In this document: positions 43,615 through 51,355 of the stretch, piece by piece
Layout: each line of letters starts with the position of its first letter
Numbering within the stretch: position 1 is the first letter of the stretch
From: DASZVB01 sp036272055
Lineage (GTDB): Bacteria; Myxococcota_A; Polyangia; Polyangiales; Polyangiaceae
DNA: 64,000 nucleotides
Reading direction: 5' to 3'
Assembly (NCBI GenBank): GCA_036272055.1
Contig: DATAZL010000140.1
Location: 62,001 to 126,000, forward strand
Made by a program: the position numbers and the translations under genes
Notes under the pieces: generated by a model
Database searches by the model: none
What the model was told of the DNA's origin: nothing
The model's input: the letters and a program-made list of their open reading frames with translations, nothing else

Positions 43615-44586
43615 CTACTCCCTCGCGTCGCGGCAGCACCGCACGCCGAGGGAGTAGTCGTAATACATCGGCGCGTGGTTCGTGACGCGCGCCTCGCAGC
43701 CGTTGCTCGTCGAGCGCGCGTAGAAACCGCCGACGAACTCCGGGCGCTCGCCGTCGACCCACTCGTCGACGTTGCCGACCATGTCGTAGATGCCGTCGGC
43801 GCCCCACGTGCTCCGGCACGTCGGCGTCGCGCCGGTGCGGCGAAGGAGCGGCTGCTTGCCGCCCTCCGTCGCGACGAGGTTGAGCCGTGGATCGCGGTGC
43901 CCGAACGACGCGCCCTGATGCAGCACGACGCCGGGGTGCACGTATCCCCAGATGTTACATTTGCTCCGCTCGAACGACTCGCCGTACGGGAACTTCGTCT
44001 GCGTCTCTCCCTTGCAGGCGGCGACCCATTCGTCGCGGGTGCAGAGTCGCTTTCCGGCGTTCTCGCAGGCGCGCTTTGCGACGGGATACGCGACGTAGGT
44101 CTGCGGCACCACGCCGGGGCGCGACACCGCCTTCGCGTCGAACGAGTGGGTTCGTTGCCACTCACCGAGCTCCGGTATCGGCATTCGCCTCGGCCCCTCG
44201 GTCCCGAAGGCCGGGGCGTCGAGCTCCCACGCTTGCCACACCTCCCGGAGCAGGCGCGGCTGTGGCGGATAGTACGGAGAGAGCGGCTGATTGCTCTCGC
44301 GGTCGACCGTCGAACCTTCCCAGCGATCGACGCACACCCCGTGAGCGAGCACCATTTCCGGCGGACAGTGGCGCGCTCGCGGCGCGGGAGGCGACGCCTT
44401 CGCCGTCGGTCCGGCGCTCGACGCGGGCGCGCCCGACGCGACGACCGGAGCCGAGCCTGCCGCGGGCGGCGCGGGTCTCCGGTCCTCCGACGCGCGCACC
44501 GCCCCGAGAGCGAGCAGCGTCCCGAGCCCGACGGCGCTCGCCGAAAACGTACGGCGCGACGCGAGCCCACGAACGCGATCCGTCAT
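43615..44586 (-). CDS. Formylglycine-generating-enzyme-like (SUMF1) domain protein
   Basis: A 323-aa protein with an N-terminal hydrophobic segment (ASAVGLGTLLALGA) that may be a signal peptide or anchor, then a Pro/Ala linker. The C-terminal domain is of the SUMF1/FGE-sulfatase family: KRLCTRDEWVAACKG, YGESFERSKCN, GIYDMVGNVDEWVDG and GFYARSTSNGCEARV. Family members oxidise a Cys in sulfatases to formylglycine or have other sensory roles; sulfatases are not in the window, so a catalytic role is unproven. It is divergent from pcm (18 bp between starts) and converges with the alpha/beta-hydrolase gene. Confidence 0.88.
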   Translation of the reverse strand: MTDRVRGLASRRTFSASAVGLGTLLALGAVRASEDRRPAPPAAGSAPVVASGAPASSAGPTAKASPPAPRARHCPPEMVLAHGVCVDRWEGSTVDRESNQPLSPYYPPQPRLLREVWQAWELDAPAFGTEGPRRMPIPELGEWQRTHSFDAKAVSRPGVVPQTYVAYPVAKRACENAGKRLCTRDEWVAACKGETQTKFPYGESFERSKCNIWGYVHPGVVLHQGASFGHRDPRLNLVATEGGKQPLLRRTGATPTCRSTWGADGIYDMVGNVDEWVDGERPEFVGGFYARSTSNGCEARVTNHAPMYYDYSLGVRCCRDARE

Positions 44587-44604
44587 AGAGTACCTGCCAT
44601 CGTC

Positions 44605-45243
44605 GTGGAGCAATCCCTCGAACCATACCTCGAAGCGGGCCCTCCGGCGCTCGCCCGCCAGGTGTCGCGAGTCGTTTCCGACGCACGCGTCATCGCCGCG
44701 TTCGCGACGATCCCACGGCACTTGTTCGTTGGCGCTGAAGAGCAGTGGCGCGCCTACGAAGATCGCGCGCTGCCGCTCTTCGAGGGTCAGACGATCAGCC
44801 AGCCCTCGATGATCGCGCTCATGCTCGAGGCGCTCGCGCCCGAGCCCGGCAATCGAGCGCTCGAGGTCGGCGCGGGCTCCGGCTACGCCGCCGCGCTGCT
44901 ATCGACGCTCGTGGGGGTCGTCGACGCGGTGGAGATCAAACCCGCTCTCGTCGCGTTCGCGCGTCAGGCGCTCGCGCGCGCCTCGGTGAAGAACGTCGTG
45001 CTCCATGAAGCGGACGGCCTCGGTGGTCTGCCCGAACTGGCGCCGTTCGATCGGATCCTCGTCTCTGCCGCCGCTCGCGAGCTCCCGCCTTCGCTCGTCG
45101 ACCAGCTCGCACCCGGGGGACGCATCGCGATCCCGGTCGGCGGAGCAGAGGGGCAGACGCTACGCGTCGGCGTCCGTCACGAGGACGGCGTGCGCTGGGA
45201 AGAGCAGACGCCGTGCACCTTCGTGCCGCTCGTCGGCTCCTGA
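44605..45243 (+). CDS. pcm: Protein-L-isoaspartate O-methyltransferase
   Basis: A 212-aa enzyme that methylates abnormal L-isoaspartyl residues using S-adenosylmethionine, starting repair of aged proteins in the cytoplasm. The SAM-binding motif ALEVGAGSGYAAALL is near residue 80, with the PCMT signatures ATIPRHLFVG, QTISQPSMIA and LAPGGRIAIPVGG. The GTG at 44605 gives a length close to the family average of 210-220 aa; no ATG is available in frame between it and the divergent gene. It is followed by the convergent YqgE gene, 22 bp away. Confidence 0.94.
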   Translation: MEQSLEPYLEAGPPALARQVSRVVSDARVIAAFATIPRHLFVGAEEQWRAYEDRALPLFEGQTISQPSMIALMLEALAPEPGNRALEVGAGSGYAAALLSTLVGVVDAVEIKPALVAFARQALARASVKNVVLHEADGLGGLPELAPFDRILVSAAARELPPSLVDQLAPGGRIAIPVGGAEGQTLRVGVRHEDGVRWEEQTPCTFVPLVGS

Positions 45244-45265
45244 ACTCGCACGGGCTCGGGTGGAG

Positions 45266-45838
45266 TCAGGCCGAGCCGACGTGGCGCGTCGTGAAGGCCA
45301 TGGGCGTCGTGCCCACGCGCTCGTACGCGCGCTGCCAGATATCCATCCTCGGAACGTCGAAGACGATCTGCTGATCGGCGTCGGTCGGTAGCCATGCGCC
45401 GGACCGGATCTCGTTCTCGAGCTGCCACGGAGCCCAGCCGGCGTAGCCGACGAGCCCGACGAGGCTGCGCGGCCCGCGACCGCCGGCGATGGCCTCGAGC
45501 ATGCGACGGGAGGGGGACGCAGTGACACCCGGCCCGAGATCGAACTGCTCGGGAACGCCCTCGATGCGATCTTCGGTCCGGTACACGAGCCACACTTGCT
45601 CTTGCGCGACGGGACCGCCGATGCGGACCTGGCCGAGCGGGCTCGACAGCGAACCGGTGACGTCCGCGCGATCGAGCAACTCCCCGACCGTCATCACTTC
45701 ACGCCCGTTGATGATCCAGCCGAACGCGCCCTCGGGACCGTGAGCCGCGAGCAACACGACCGAACGATCGAAGTTTGGATCGGCTAGCGGCGGGGCCGCA
45801 ACCAGAAGACCGGGTGCGAGGCTCGACATCCGACTCAT
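45266..45838 (-). CDS. YqgE/AlgH family protein
   Basis: A 190-aa protein of the UPF0301/AlgH family, recognised by APPLADPNFDRSVVLLAAH, EGAFGWIINGR, IGGPVAQEQVWLVY, and GYAGWAPWQLENEI, all in the expected order. The molecular role is not established; AlgH affects alginate production in Pseudomonas. ATGs at 45838 and 45829 are both possible; the first is used here. It lies downstream of the MEMO1-family gene on the same strand with 103 bp between, containing a direct repeat. Confidence 0.94.
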   Translation of the reverse strand: MSRMSSLAPGLLVAAPPLADPNFDRSVVLLAAHGPEGAFGWIINGREVMTVGELLDRADVTGSLSSPLGQVRIGGPVAQEQVWLVYRTEDRIEGVPEQFDLGPGVTASPSRRMLEAIAGGRGPRSLVGLVGYAGWAPWQLENEIRSGAWLPTDADQQIVFDVPRMDIWQRAYERVGTTPMAFTTRHVGSA

Positions 45839-45872
45839 TCAAGGTAGCTGTCATCGCCCAGCTCGTCGAGCA

Positions 45873-45910
45873 GTTTCACCCCGCGATCACGCCGTTTCAC
45901 CCCGCGATCA
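45873..45910. promoter_or_regulatory. Direct repeat upstream of yqgE
   Basis: GTTTCACCCCGCGATCA occurs at 45873-45889 and again at 45894-45910, 21 bp apart (two helical turns), in the 103-bp gap 35-72 bp before the yqgE start. Helical phasing is typical of tandem activator or repressor sites. Chance duplication cannot be excluded. Confidence 0.5.
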
Positions 45911-45941
45911 TGAAGGGATCCTCGAAAATCATGGAGACGGC

Positions 45942-46775
45942 TCAGATCACGAGAGCGCCTGCATATCCGACGACGCTGTCGTGATCCCCGGATGTTTCAC
46001 CGGAGTTGCCGTAGCGGACGAGCTCCGTGTTCCGTGCTCCGAGCGCCGCCGCGGCAAACAGCGCGACGGTGGTCGGAATATACCCGCACATCGAGATACG
46101 CCGCGACTCGACGACGCGAAAAAGAGCTTCTGCGTCGAGGTGCCGCACGCAGTCGAGCGCGTACGCGTCCTCACGAGTTGCGACGTCGGCCGTGACGTAG
46201 TGCGACATGTCCGTGCTCGCGACGAGGAGCACGTCGTCCTCCGCCGACGCGGCGCGTATCGCATCGACGATGCCTTTTGCAACACGTTCACATCCGGCGA
46301 GCGGCATCCGGGCGAGGCAGATGGCGACGAACGTCGAGCCCGGCGAGAGAGCACGCAAGAACGGCAGCTGCACCTCGACCGCGTGCTCGCGGAGATGCGC
46401 GAGCGGCTCGACGTCGAGTGACGCGTGCTCTGCGACGAGATCGCGCAGTGCGACGTCGGTGCGCATCTCGCCGCCGGGCAATTGCCACGCTGCGGCGGAC
46501 GAGACCGAACGCGCCGAACCGAGGCCGGTGTGGTTCGGGCAGAGCACGATCGCGCGCCGGCGAGGTGCCGTCCTCGCGTACGTCTCCCCCGCGATGGAGC
46601 CGCTGTACACGTACCCGGCGTGCGGCACCATGATCATCCGGGTGGGCACTGCGCCGCGGTCGGAACCGAGAAATCGGTCCACGTCCAACCCCAGAGTGGC
46701 CCCGGCCCCGGGGTAAAAGCGACCTGCCACGGCGGGCTGGCGAACGTCGGAAAAGGGGTTCGGATCCGCCATCAT
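45942..46775 (-). CDS. MEMO1-family (AmmeMemoRadiSam B-type) protein
   Basis: A 277-aa protein with the conserved MEMO1 motifs AVAGRFYPG, MVPHAGYVYSGSIAGETY, LCPNHTGLG and STDMSHYVTADVATRED, and a C-terminal GYAGALVI-like end. The histidines that bind metal in bacterial members (PHAGY, PNHTG, DMSHY) are present. The AMMECR1 and radical-SAM genes of the three-part system are not next to it, so it may act alone or in another pathway. ATG 46775 has GGAG 5 bp upstream; a longer start is unlikely because it enters the next promoter. Confidence 0.93.
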   Translation of the reverse strand: MMADPNPFSDVRQPAVAGRFYPGAGATLGLDVDRFLGSDRGAVPTRMIMVPHAGYVYSGSIAGETYARTAPRRRAIVLCPNHTGLGSARSVSSAAAWQLPGGEMRTDVALRDLVAEHASLDVEPLAHLREHAVEVQLPFLRALSPGSTFVAICLARMPLAGCERVAKGIVDAIRAASAEDDVLLVASTDMSHYVTADVATREDAYALDCVRHLDAEALFRVVESRRISMCGYIPTTVALFAAAALGARNTELVRYGNSGETSGDHDSVVGYAGALVI

Positions 46776-46883
46776 GAGCTCCGTGGAGCCGTCCGGCCGC
46801 AGCGAACCGGGCAACGAGACCGCGTACTTGGGCGACCGGCCCACTTAAGGCGGTAACCGCAGCGTCCGTACGAGACGGAAGCC

Positions 46884-47087
46884 ATGCTCGAGAACCTGAT
46901 GACCGTCAAGGAGGTCGCGGCCTTGCTGCGGGTGTCCCCGCAAACGCTCTACAAGATGCTCGAGCAAGGATCGATCCCGGCGGTGAAGATCGGCAGCCAG
47001 TGGCGCTTCGATCGCGACCAGATCCGCGAGTGGATCAAGACGCGAGCCGGCGGGGCGGTTCCCGGGGCGAGCCCGAACGGGGAGTGA
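46884..47087 (+). CDS. Small helix-turn-helix (excisionase-type) protein
   Basis: A 67-aa DNA-binding protein: MTVKEVAALLRVSPQTLYKMLEQGSIPAVKIGSQWRFDRDQIREWI is the MerR-like/excisionase HTH_17 fold. GACGGAAG lies about 5 bp before the ATG. Proteins of this kind control development in actinobacteria (BldC-like) or assist phage excision; here there is no mobile element beside it, so a regulator of local genes is more likely. It is divergent from the MEMO1-family gene. Confidence 0.92.
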   Translation: MLENLMTVKEVAALLRVSPQTLYKMLEQGSIPAVKIGSQWRFDRDQIREWIKTRAGGAVPGASPNGE

Positions 47088-47100
47088 ACGCGGCTGACTG

Positions 47101-48315
47101 CTACGTGGTGTAGCTGCCGTTGATGTGGATGTACTCCTCGGTCAGGTCGCAACCCCAGGCGGTCGCGGCACCGTCACCGAGGCCGAGGTCCACCCGGATC
47201 AGTACGTCCTTCGAGTCCATCTTGCGCTTGATGTCGGCGTAGGGGATCGACGTCGGTGCGCCGCGCTCGAACGCGCAGGCGTCTCCGATGAACACGCTCG
47301 TGCGATCGACGTCGACGCGCGCGCCGGACCGGCCGATCGCCATCATCACGCGACCGAGGTTCGGATCGCGCCCGGTTACCATGGTCTTCACGAGCGGTGA
47401 CGACGTGACGGCGCGCGCGGCGAGCCGCGCGTCCTCGAGCGACCGGGCGCCTTCCACGCGCACTTCGATGAGCGTCTTCGCGCCTTCACCGTCGCGCGCC
47501 AGGTCTTTCGCGAGCTCGATGGCAACCGCCTCGATGGCGCGATAGAGCGGCACTTCGGCGGCGTGTCCCTGCCCTATCGCGGTACCTCCCGCGGCGCCGT
47601 TCGCGAAGATCAGCATGGTGTCGCTGGTCGACGTGTCCATGTCGACGTCGACCATGTTGAGCGACACGTCGGCCACGCTGCGAAGCGTCGTACGGAGCCA
47701 CTCCGGGTCGACGGGAGCGTCGGTCGTCATGAAGCACAGCACGGTCGCCATGTCGGGGTGCACCATGCCGGAGCCCTTGGCAGTGCCGCCGACGGTGTAG
47801 GTGATTCCGCCGACGGTGACGCGCGCGGCCCGCGCCTTGGCGACGGTGTCGGTGGTCATGATGGCGCGGCTGAAATCGTCCCCGCCGTTCTCGGTGGGCT
47901 GCATTCCGGTAATGCCGCGCTCGATGGCCTCGAGCGGCAACGGCCTTCCGATGACGCCGGTCGACGCGACGAGCATCTCGTCCTCGGGAATACCCAGGTG
48001 GGCGGCGGCGAGCGCCGCCATCTTCCGCGCGTCCTTGCGACCGCGCTCGCCCATGGCGACGTTCGAGCAGCCCGAGTTCACGACCACGGCGCGTGCACGC
48101 CCGCCCTCGACGCGAGCGCGGCAGAGCTCGACGGGGGCGCCGCAGACCTGGTTCTTCGTGAAGACGCCAGCGACGGCGGAGGGAACGGTGGAAGCGAGAA
48201 GCCCGACGTCCAGTCGGGGTTCGGCACCGTAGGTCTTGATGCCCGCGCCGATGCCGCTCGCGACGAAGCCTTTCGGCGACGTCACACCGCCCGATTCGAT
48301 GAACACGTACTCCAT
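47101..48315 (-). CDS. argJ: Bifunctional ornithine acetyltransferase/N-acetylglutamate synthase
   Basis: A 404-aa enzyme that moves the acetyl group from N-acetylornithine to glutamate, and may also use acetyl-CoA, in arginine synthesis. Typical motifs are VNSGCSNVAMGERGRKDA, VASTGVIGRPLP, GGTAKGSGMVHPDMATVLCFMTTDA and DPNLGRVMMAIGRSG. The self-cleavage site precedes the nucleophilic Thr in DMATVL, so the protein should mature into alpha and beta chains. AAAGG precedes the ATG at 48315. It converges with the HTH gene (13 bp between ends) and is divergent from the GGDEF gene. Confidence 0.97.
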   Translation of the reverse strand: MEYVFIESGGVTSPKGFVASGIGAGIKTYGAEPRLDVGLLASTVPSAVAGVFTKNQVCGAPVELCRARVEGGRARAVVVNSGCSNVAMGERGRKDARKMAALAAAHLGIPEDEMLVASTGVIGRPLPLEAIERGITGMQPTENGGDDFSRAIMTTDTVAKARAARVTVGGITYTVGGTAKGSGMVHPDMATVLCFMTTDAPVDPEWLRTTLRSVADVSLNMVDVDMDTSTSDTMLIFANGAAGGTAIGQGHAAEVPLYRAIEAVAIELAKDLARDGEGAKTLIEVRVEGARSLEDARLAARAVTSSPLVKTMVTGRDPNLGRVMMAIGRSGARVDVDRTSVFIGDACAFERGAPTSIPYADIKRKMDSKDVLIRVDLGLGDGAATAWGCDLTEEYIHINGSYTT

Positions 48316-48444
48316 GAGTGCCTTTCGCCGACTAGTAGCACAGCGCGTCGCACCGAGGTGTGAACAGGTACGACACACGGCCGAGGCCGTCGGGAGCTCA
48401 AGCTGACGCCGATCCGGCCGTCATGAAGATGAAGAGCTCGACGA

Positions 48445-49497
48445 ATGGCGGCCCAGATCTACCCTGCGTCGAACCTCGCTTTGACGGAGCCTCCCGGCAA
48501 AGAGGATCCTGCCCTCCGCACGTCGGGGCCACCGGAGCACGGCAAGAAGACCCCGCGACGCCCGGCGATCACGACCGACGGACGCGTCAAGGTGCTCGTC
48601 GCAGACGATGAACGTCTCTCTCGCGAGCACCTGTCGCGCGCGCTCGCCGGCTGGGGTTACGACGTCGTAACGACCGGCGAGGGCGGCAAGGCGCTCGGGC
48701 TCCTGCTCTCCGCCGACGCGCCGCGACTCGCGCTGCTCGACTGGGAGATGCCGGGGCTCAGCGGTATCGAGGTATGTCGCCTGCTGCGCGGACGCGCCGA
48801 CGCGCCGTACGTCTACGTCGTGCTCTGCACGGGTCGCGAAGGTCAGCGGCATCTCATCGACGGCCTCGCGGCTGGTGCCGACGACTACGTCAGAAAGCCG
48901 TTCGATCCGCAGGAGCTCGAGGTGCGAGTGCGCGCCGGCCGTCGAGTGGTGCTCCTGCAGGATCAGCTCCTCGAGGCGCAGTCGGAGCTCGAGCGACGGG
49001 CTCTCCACGACTCGCTCACCGGTACGAAGAACCGCGGAGCGATCGCCGACGTGCTCGCACGCGAGCTGTCGCGTAGCCGGCGAACGCGCCGTCCCATCTC
49101 CGTCGTCATCTGCGACGTCGATCACTTCAAGAAGGTCAACGACACCCACGGCCACCCTGCGGGAGACGCCGTGCTCCGTGAGTTCGTGCTGCGCGCAAAG
49201 AACGAGGTCCGCTCACACGACGACGTCGGGCGGTGGGGCGGCGAGGAGTTTCTCGTCGTTCTCCCGGAGTGCCCGACGGACGAGGCGACCCGCGTCGCGG
49301 AGCGCCTCCGTCTCGCGCTCGCCAGCGAGCCGATCGTCGTCGGAGACGAACGGATCACGGTGACCGCGAGCTTCGGCGTCGCGGGCACCGATCAGGGACA
49401 CGGGGACCTGAACACCATCGTGAGCGCCGCCGACGAAGCGCTCTACGCCGCGAAGGCCTCGGGCCGAAACCGGGTGAAGACCGCCGGAGTCGACTGA
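48445..49497 (+). CDS. Response-regulator diguanylate cyclase
   Basis: A 350-aa protein with a receiver domain (about 48-165): acidic pair VADDE, phospho-acceptor DWEMPG and KPF lysine. A GGDEF domain (about 185-345) follows with an intact active site GGEEF and the inhibitory RxxD site (RSHD) five residues upstream, so it should make c-di-GMP under feedback and phosphorylation control. No histidine kinase gene is adjacent, so the phosphodonor is unknown. The N-terminus of about 45 residues is disordered. It converges with the TlpA-like gene (15 bp). Confidence 0.95.
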   Translation: MAAQIYPASNLALTEPPGKEDPALRTSGPPEHGKKTPRRPAITTDGRVKVLVADDERLSREHLSRALAGWGYDVVTTGEGGKALGLLLSADAPRLALLDWEMPGLSGIEVCRLLRGRADAPYVYVVLCTGREGQRHLIDGLAAGADDYVRKPFDPQELEVRVRAGRRVVLLQDQLLEAQSELERRALHDSLTGTKNRGAIADVLARELSRSRRTRRPISVVICDVDHFKKVNDTHGHPAGDAVLREFVLRAKNEVRSHDDVGRWGGEEFLVVLPECPTDEATRVAERLRLALASEPIVVGDERITVTASFGVAGTDQGHGDLNTIVSAADEALYAAKASGRNRVKTAGVD

Positions 49498-49512
49498 CGA
49501 CTGCCGCCGCGG

Positions 49513-50082
49513 TTACTGCAAAAGGCTCTTCAGCTCCGACTCGATTTCGCCTTCGTCCCCGTCGCGGAAGCCGGCGTGGACGAATCGAACGAGGCCCTTC
49601 TTGTCGATGAGGAAGCTCGTCGGCATCGACTCGGGGTGATAGCTCGACGCGACGCCCTTCTGCTTGTCCCAGGCGAGGGTGAAGGTCGCGCCGGTCTGCT
49701 GAGCGAAGTCCTTGATTCCATCGGACTCGTCGTCCTCGGAGATGCCGAGGATCACGACGTCGCCGGAGTACTTCTTTGCCAGCGCCTCGTACTTCGGGAA
49801 GGAGGCCCGGCAGGGCCCGCACCAGGTCGCCCAGAAGTCGACCAGGCGGACCTTGCCGTCGTTGCCGGCAAGACTCGCCTCTTTGCCGCCGGACTGAGCA
49901 GGTAGGCTGAAGTCGGGCGCGGGGTTACCGACCAGGGGATGATCCCCGCTCGCGCTCGGCGAGGAGGCGCCACCGCCGCCCCCGGAGCACGCCGTCATCA
50001 TGAATGTCGAGCAGAGGCCGAGCACCGCGAGCGACGTGTTGATATTCGAGGACGCACTTCGCTCTTTGACGATCGGTGTCAT
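49513..50082 (-). CDS. TlpA/ResA-like thiol-disulfide lipoprotein
   Basis: A 189-aa exported protein with lipobox MMTAC near residue 32, a Gly/Ser linker, and a thioredoxin-like domain (about 50-189) with the active site WATWCGPC. Conserved cis-Pro region: SMPTSFLIDKKG. It should reduce or relay electrons to periplasmic disulfides, for example in cytochrome c maturation. The unusually long N-terminus (about 15 residues before the hydrophobic core) is encoded by the arm of a hairpin that covers the start region (50037-50101). Confidence 0.94.
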   Translation of the reverse strand: MTPIVKERSASSNINTSLAVLGLCSTFMMTACSGGGGGASSPSASGDHPLVGNPAPDFSLPAQSGGKEASLAGNDGKVRLVDFWATWCGPCRASFPKYEALAKKYSGDVVILGISEDDESDGIKDFAQQTGATFTLAWDKQKGVASSYHPESMPTSFLIDKKGLVRFVHAGFRDGDEGEIESELKSLLQ

Positions 50083-50101
50083 GCGCCCTCGAATATCAAC
50101 A
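50037..50101 (-). promoter_or_regulatory. 15-bp inverted repeat enclosing the tlpA-like start
   Basis: TGTTGATATTCGAGG on the plus strand at 50037-50051 is the perfect reverse complement of 50087-50101, with 35 bp between. The gene is read on the minus strand, so in the mRNA the 5' arm carries the GAGG ribosome-binding site just before the AUG (50082-50080), and the 3' arm lies in codons 11-15. Folding would pair the RBS, suggesting translational control; a dimeric protein site is the alternative. Confidence 0.7.
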
Positions 50102-50317
50102 AATTGGCGGCTAGCGCAACTAGACGGTAGCGCGCCGTGTCGCCGCGGTGCGCCGTACTTCCGAATTGTGGGAAGGGCGAAAGAGGGTGGCTAAGGGTCG
50201 GGGGCAGGGTCTATTCTTCTTCGATCCGTGTCTTGCCCGCGAACCGACGCGGGTGCCCGCGTAAGAGCGGCCCCTCTATTCCCGATGTGCCCAGTGACCG
50301 TAGGAGCCGTACCGAAA

Positions 50318-50701
50318 ATGATGGACACATCGGATCACGAGGGGCCCGTCGCCTCCGTCGCTGACTTAGGAATCCGGCGCGACAGTTTGGCGCCCCAGCG
50401 AAGAAGGGTCCGAGACATGAGCGTGTCCGAAGTGCGCTACACCGCGACCAAGAACGGGCAAGTGTCCCTCCTGGAGATCACCACGAATGGCCGCCGGAGT
50501 GTTCTCGAGCGGGTTCGCGGGCTCCTCTTCAAGCTGGGGATAGAGATAGTGCGGGTCGAATCCCTCGTTCGCGACGAAGGAATTTTCGAGCGCTTCGAGA
50601 TCGTCGAGCACGACGGAGCCGTGATCTCGACGCGCCGGGCGGCGACCATCCGCTCGAGGGTGCGCAAGGCACTGCGCGGCAACGCCGGGGCTGCGGCCTA
50701 G
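50318..50701 (+). CDS. ACT-like domain protein
   Basis: 127 aa from the ATG at 50318 (AGGAG 11 bp upstream), or 94 aa from the ATG at 50417 (AAGGG 8 bp upstream). The C-terminal part looks like an ACT domain: VSLLEITTNGRRSVLERVRGLLFKLGIEIVRVESLVRDEG, then FERFEIVEHDGAVIS, the beta-alpha-beta pattern of the PII-uridylyltransferase-like group (residues shown in two parts). ACT domains bind small ligands such as amino acids. The stop codon lies inside the end of the decayed IS element that follows. Confidence 0.6.
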   Translation: MMDTSDHEGPVASVADLGIRRDSLAPQRRRVRDMSVSEVRYTATKNGQVSLLEITTNGRRSVLERVRGLLFKLGIEIVRVESLVRDEGIFERFEIVEHDGAVISTRRAATIRSRVRKALRGNAGAAA

Positions 50702-50704
50702 GAG

Positions 50705-50727
50705 TCCGTCGGGCAAAGCCCGACGGA
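50705..50727. repeat. 10-bp hairpin in the left end of the IS remnant
   Basis: TCCGTCGGGC (50705-50714) pairs perfectly with GCCCGACGGA (50718-50727) across the loop AAA. It begins 3 bp after the ACT-like gene's stop and may serve as its transcription terminator, although no T-tract follows; it belongs to the terminal repeat of the IS remnant. Confidence 0.7.
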
Positions 50728-50782
50728 ACTCCGTCGTGATGGTCTCTCCCCCGCACGGGGTGAGGGCTCAAGCGGGCCCGGG

Positions 50783-51045
50783 CAGCAAGCGGGGCCCGTA
50801 GCGAAACAGTGACCGAGCGCCATGAGCTGGAACTCGGCTCCCGCGGCAGCAAAGCCACGCAAAGAGGACGCGCCGTAGGCCGCGGCACTCCTTCAGCTGG
50901 CCGAAGACCGGTCCAACGATCGCCTTCCTCATCTTGTAGAGCGCACGTCCTTCGTCGCTCGCGCCCCTGTACCGCATCCGCTCCGCAGCGGAGGCGGTGG
51001 CTCCATGGATCCCGGCGAAGGTCTGGCGCCGTGTTTCTGGCGACT
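50783..51045 (-). pseudogene. IS1182-family transposase remnant
   Basis: On the minus strand residues near 50977-50880 read MRYRGASDEGRALYKMRKAI then VGPVFGQLKECRGLRRVLF, the C-terminal part of IS1182-type DDE transposases. The usual glutamate of AIVEPVFG is replaced by Gly. After a frameshift, RGFAAAGAEFQLMALGHC continues the protein in another frame to about 50783. The N-terminal two thirds are missing, so no active enzyme can be made. Confidence 0.75.
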
Positions 51046-51355
51046 CGGCGAGACGAGCAGATTCGTCCCTTGCAGCGACGGGTGTTCGACGATCTTCCCT
51101 CCCGCTCTTTTCCCCACTCTTTCGGGGAGCTCGAGGGGAGCTCCGTTCCCCTCGAACGAGGACCATCACGACGGAGCACTGGCGGGCTTCGCCCGACAGG
51201 CTCCTAGGCGTTTTTACGAGTTCCACATTGCCGTGTGCACGGAGAACGGACGTTCTTCGTTTGCCCTGCGAGTGTGCGTGTTTTTTTGCCGTACAGCCCT
51301 AGGCCGCCCGCGCCGCCGCGCGTAAGGTTCGCTCGGGACTTCCTTGGAGTCAGGG

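Larger units (their letters stand above)
50697..51208. mobile_element. Decayed IS1182-like element with both terminal inverted repeats
   Basis: The ends are about 28-bp inverted repeats: 50697-50724 on the left begins CCTAGGAG; 51181-51208 on the right ends CTCCTAGG, with four mismatches. The interior of about 512 bp contains remnants of an IS1182-family transposase on the minus strand. The outermost CTAG at each end is a palindrome that could be a 4-bp target duplication. The inner arms each fold into a hairpin. The element is too short to be functional (complete members are about 1.5-1.9 kb). Confidence 0.75.

Noticed and set aside
45775..45984. Small plus-strand frame with IAQLVEQ between yqgE and the MEMO1-family gene
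   Set aside because: It looks like the tRNA artefact, but no cloverleaf can be drawn here, and the frame overlaps two real genes.
50705..50727. Intrinsic terminator of the ACT-like gene
   Set aside because: The stem is strong but no T-tract follows; it is part of the IS terminal repeat, so it is listed as a repeat only.
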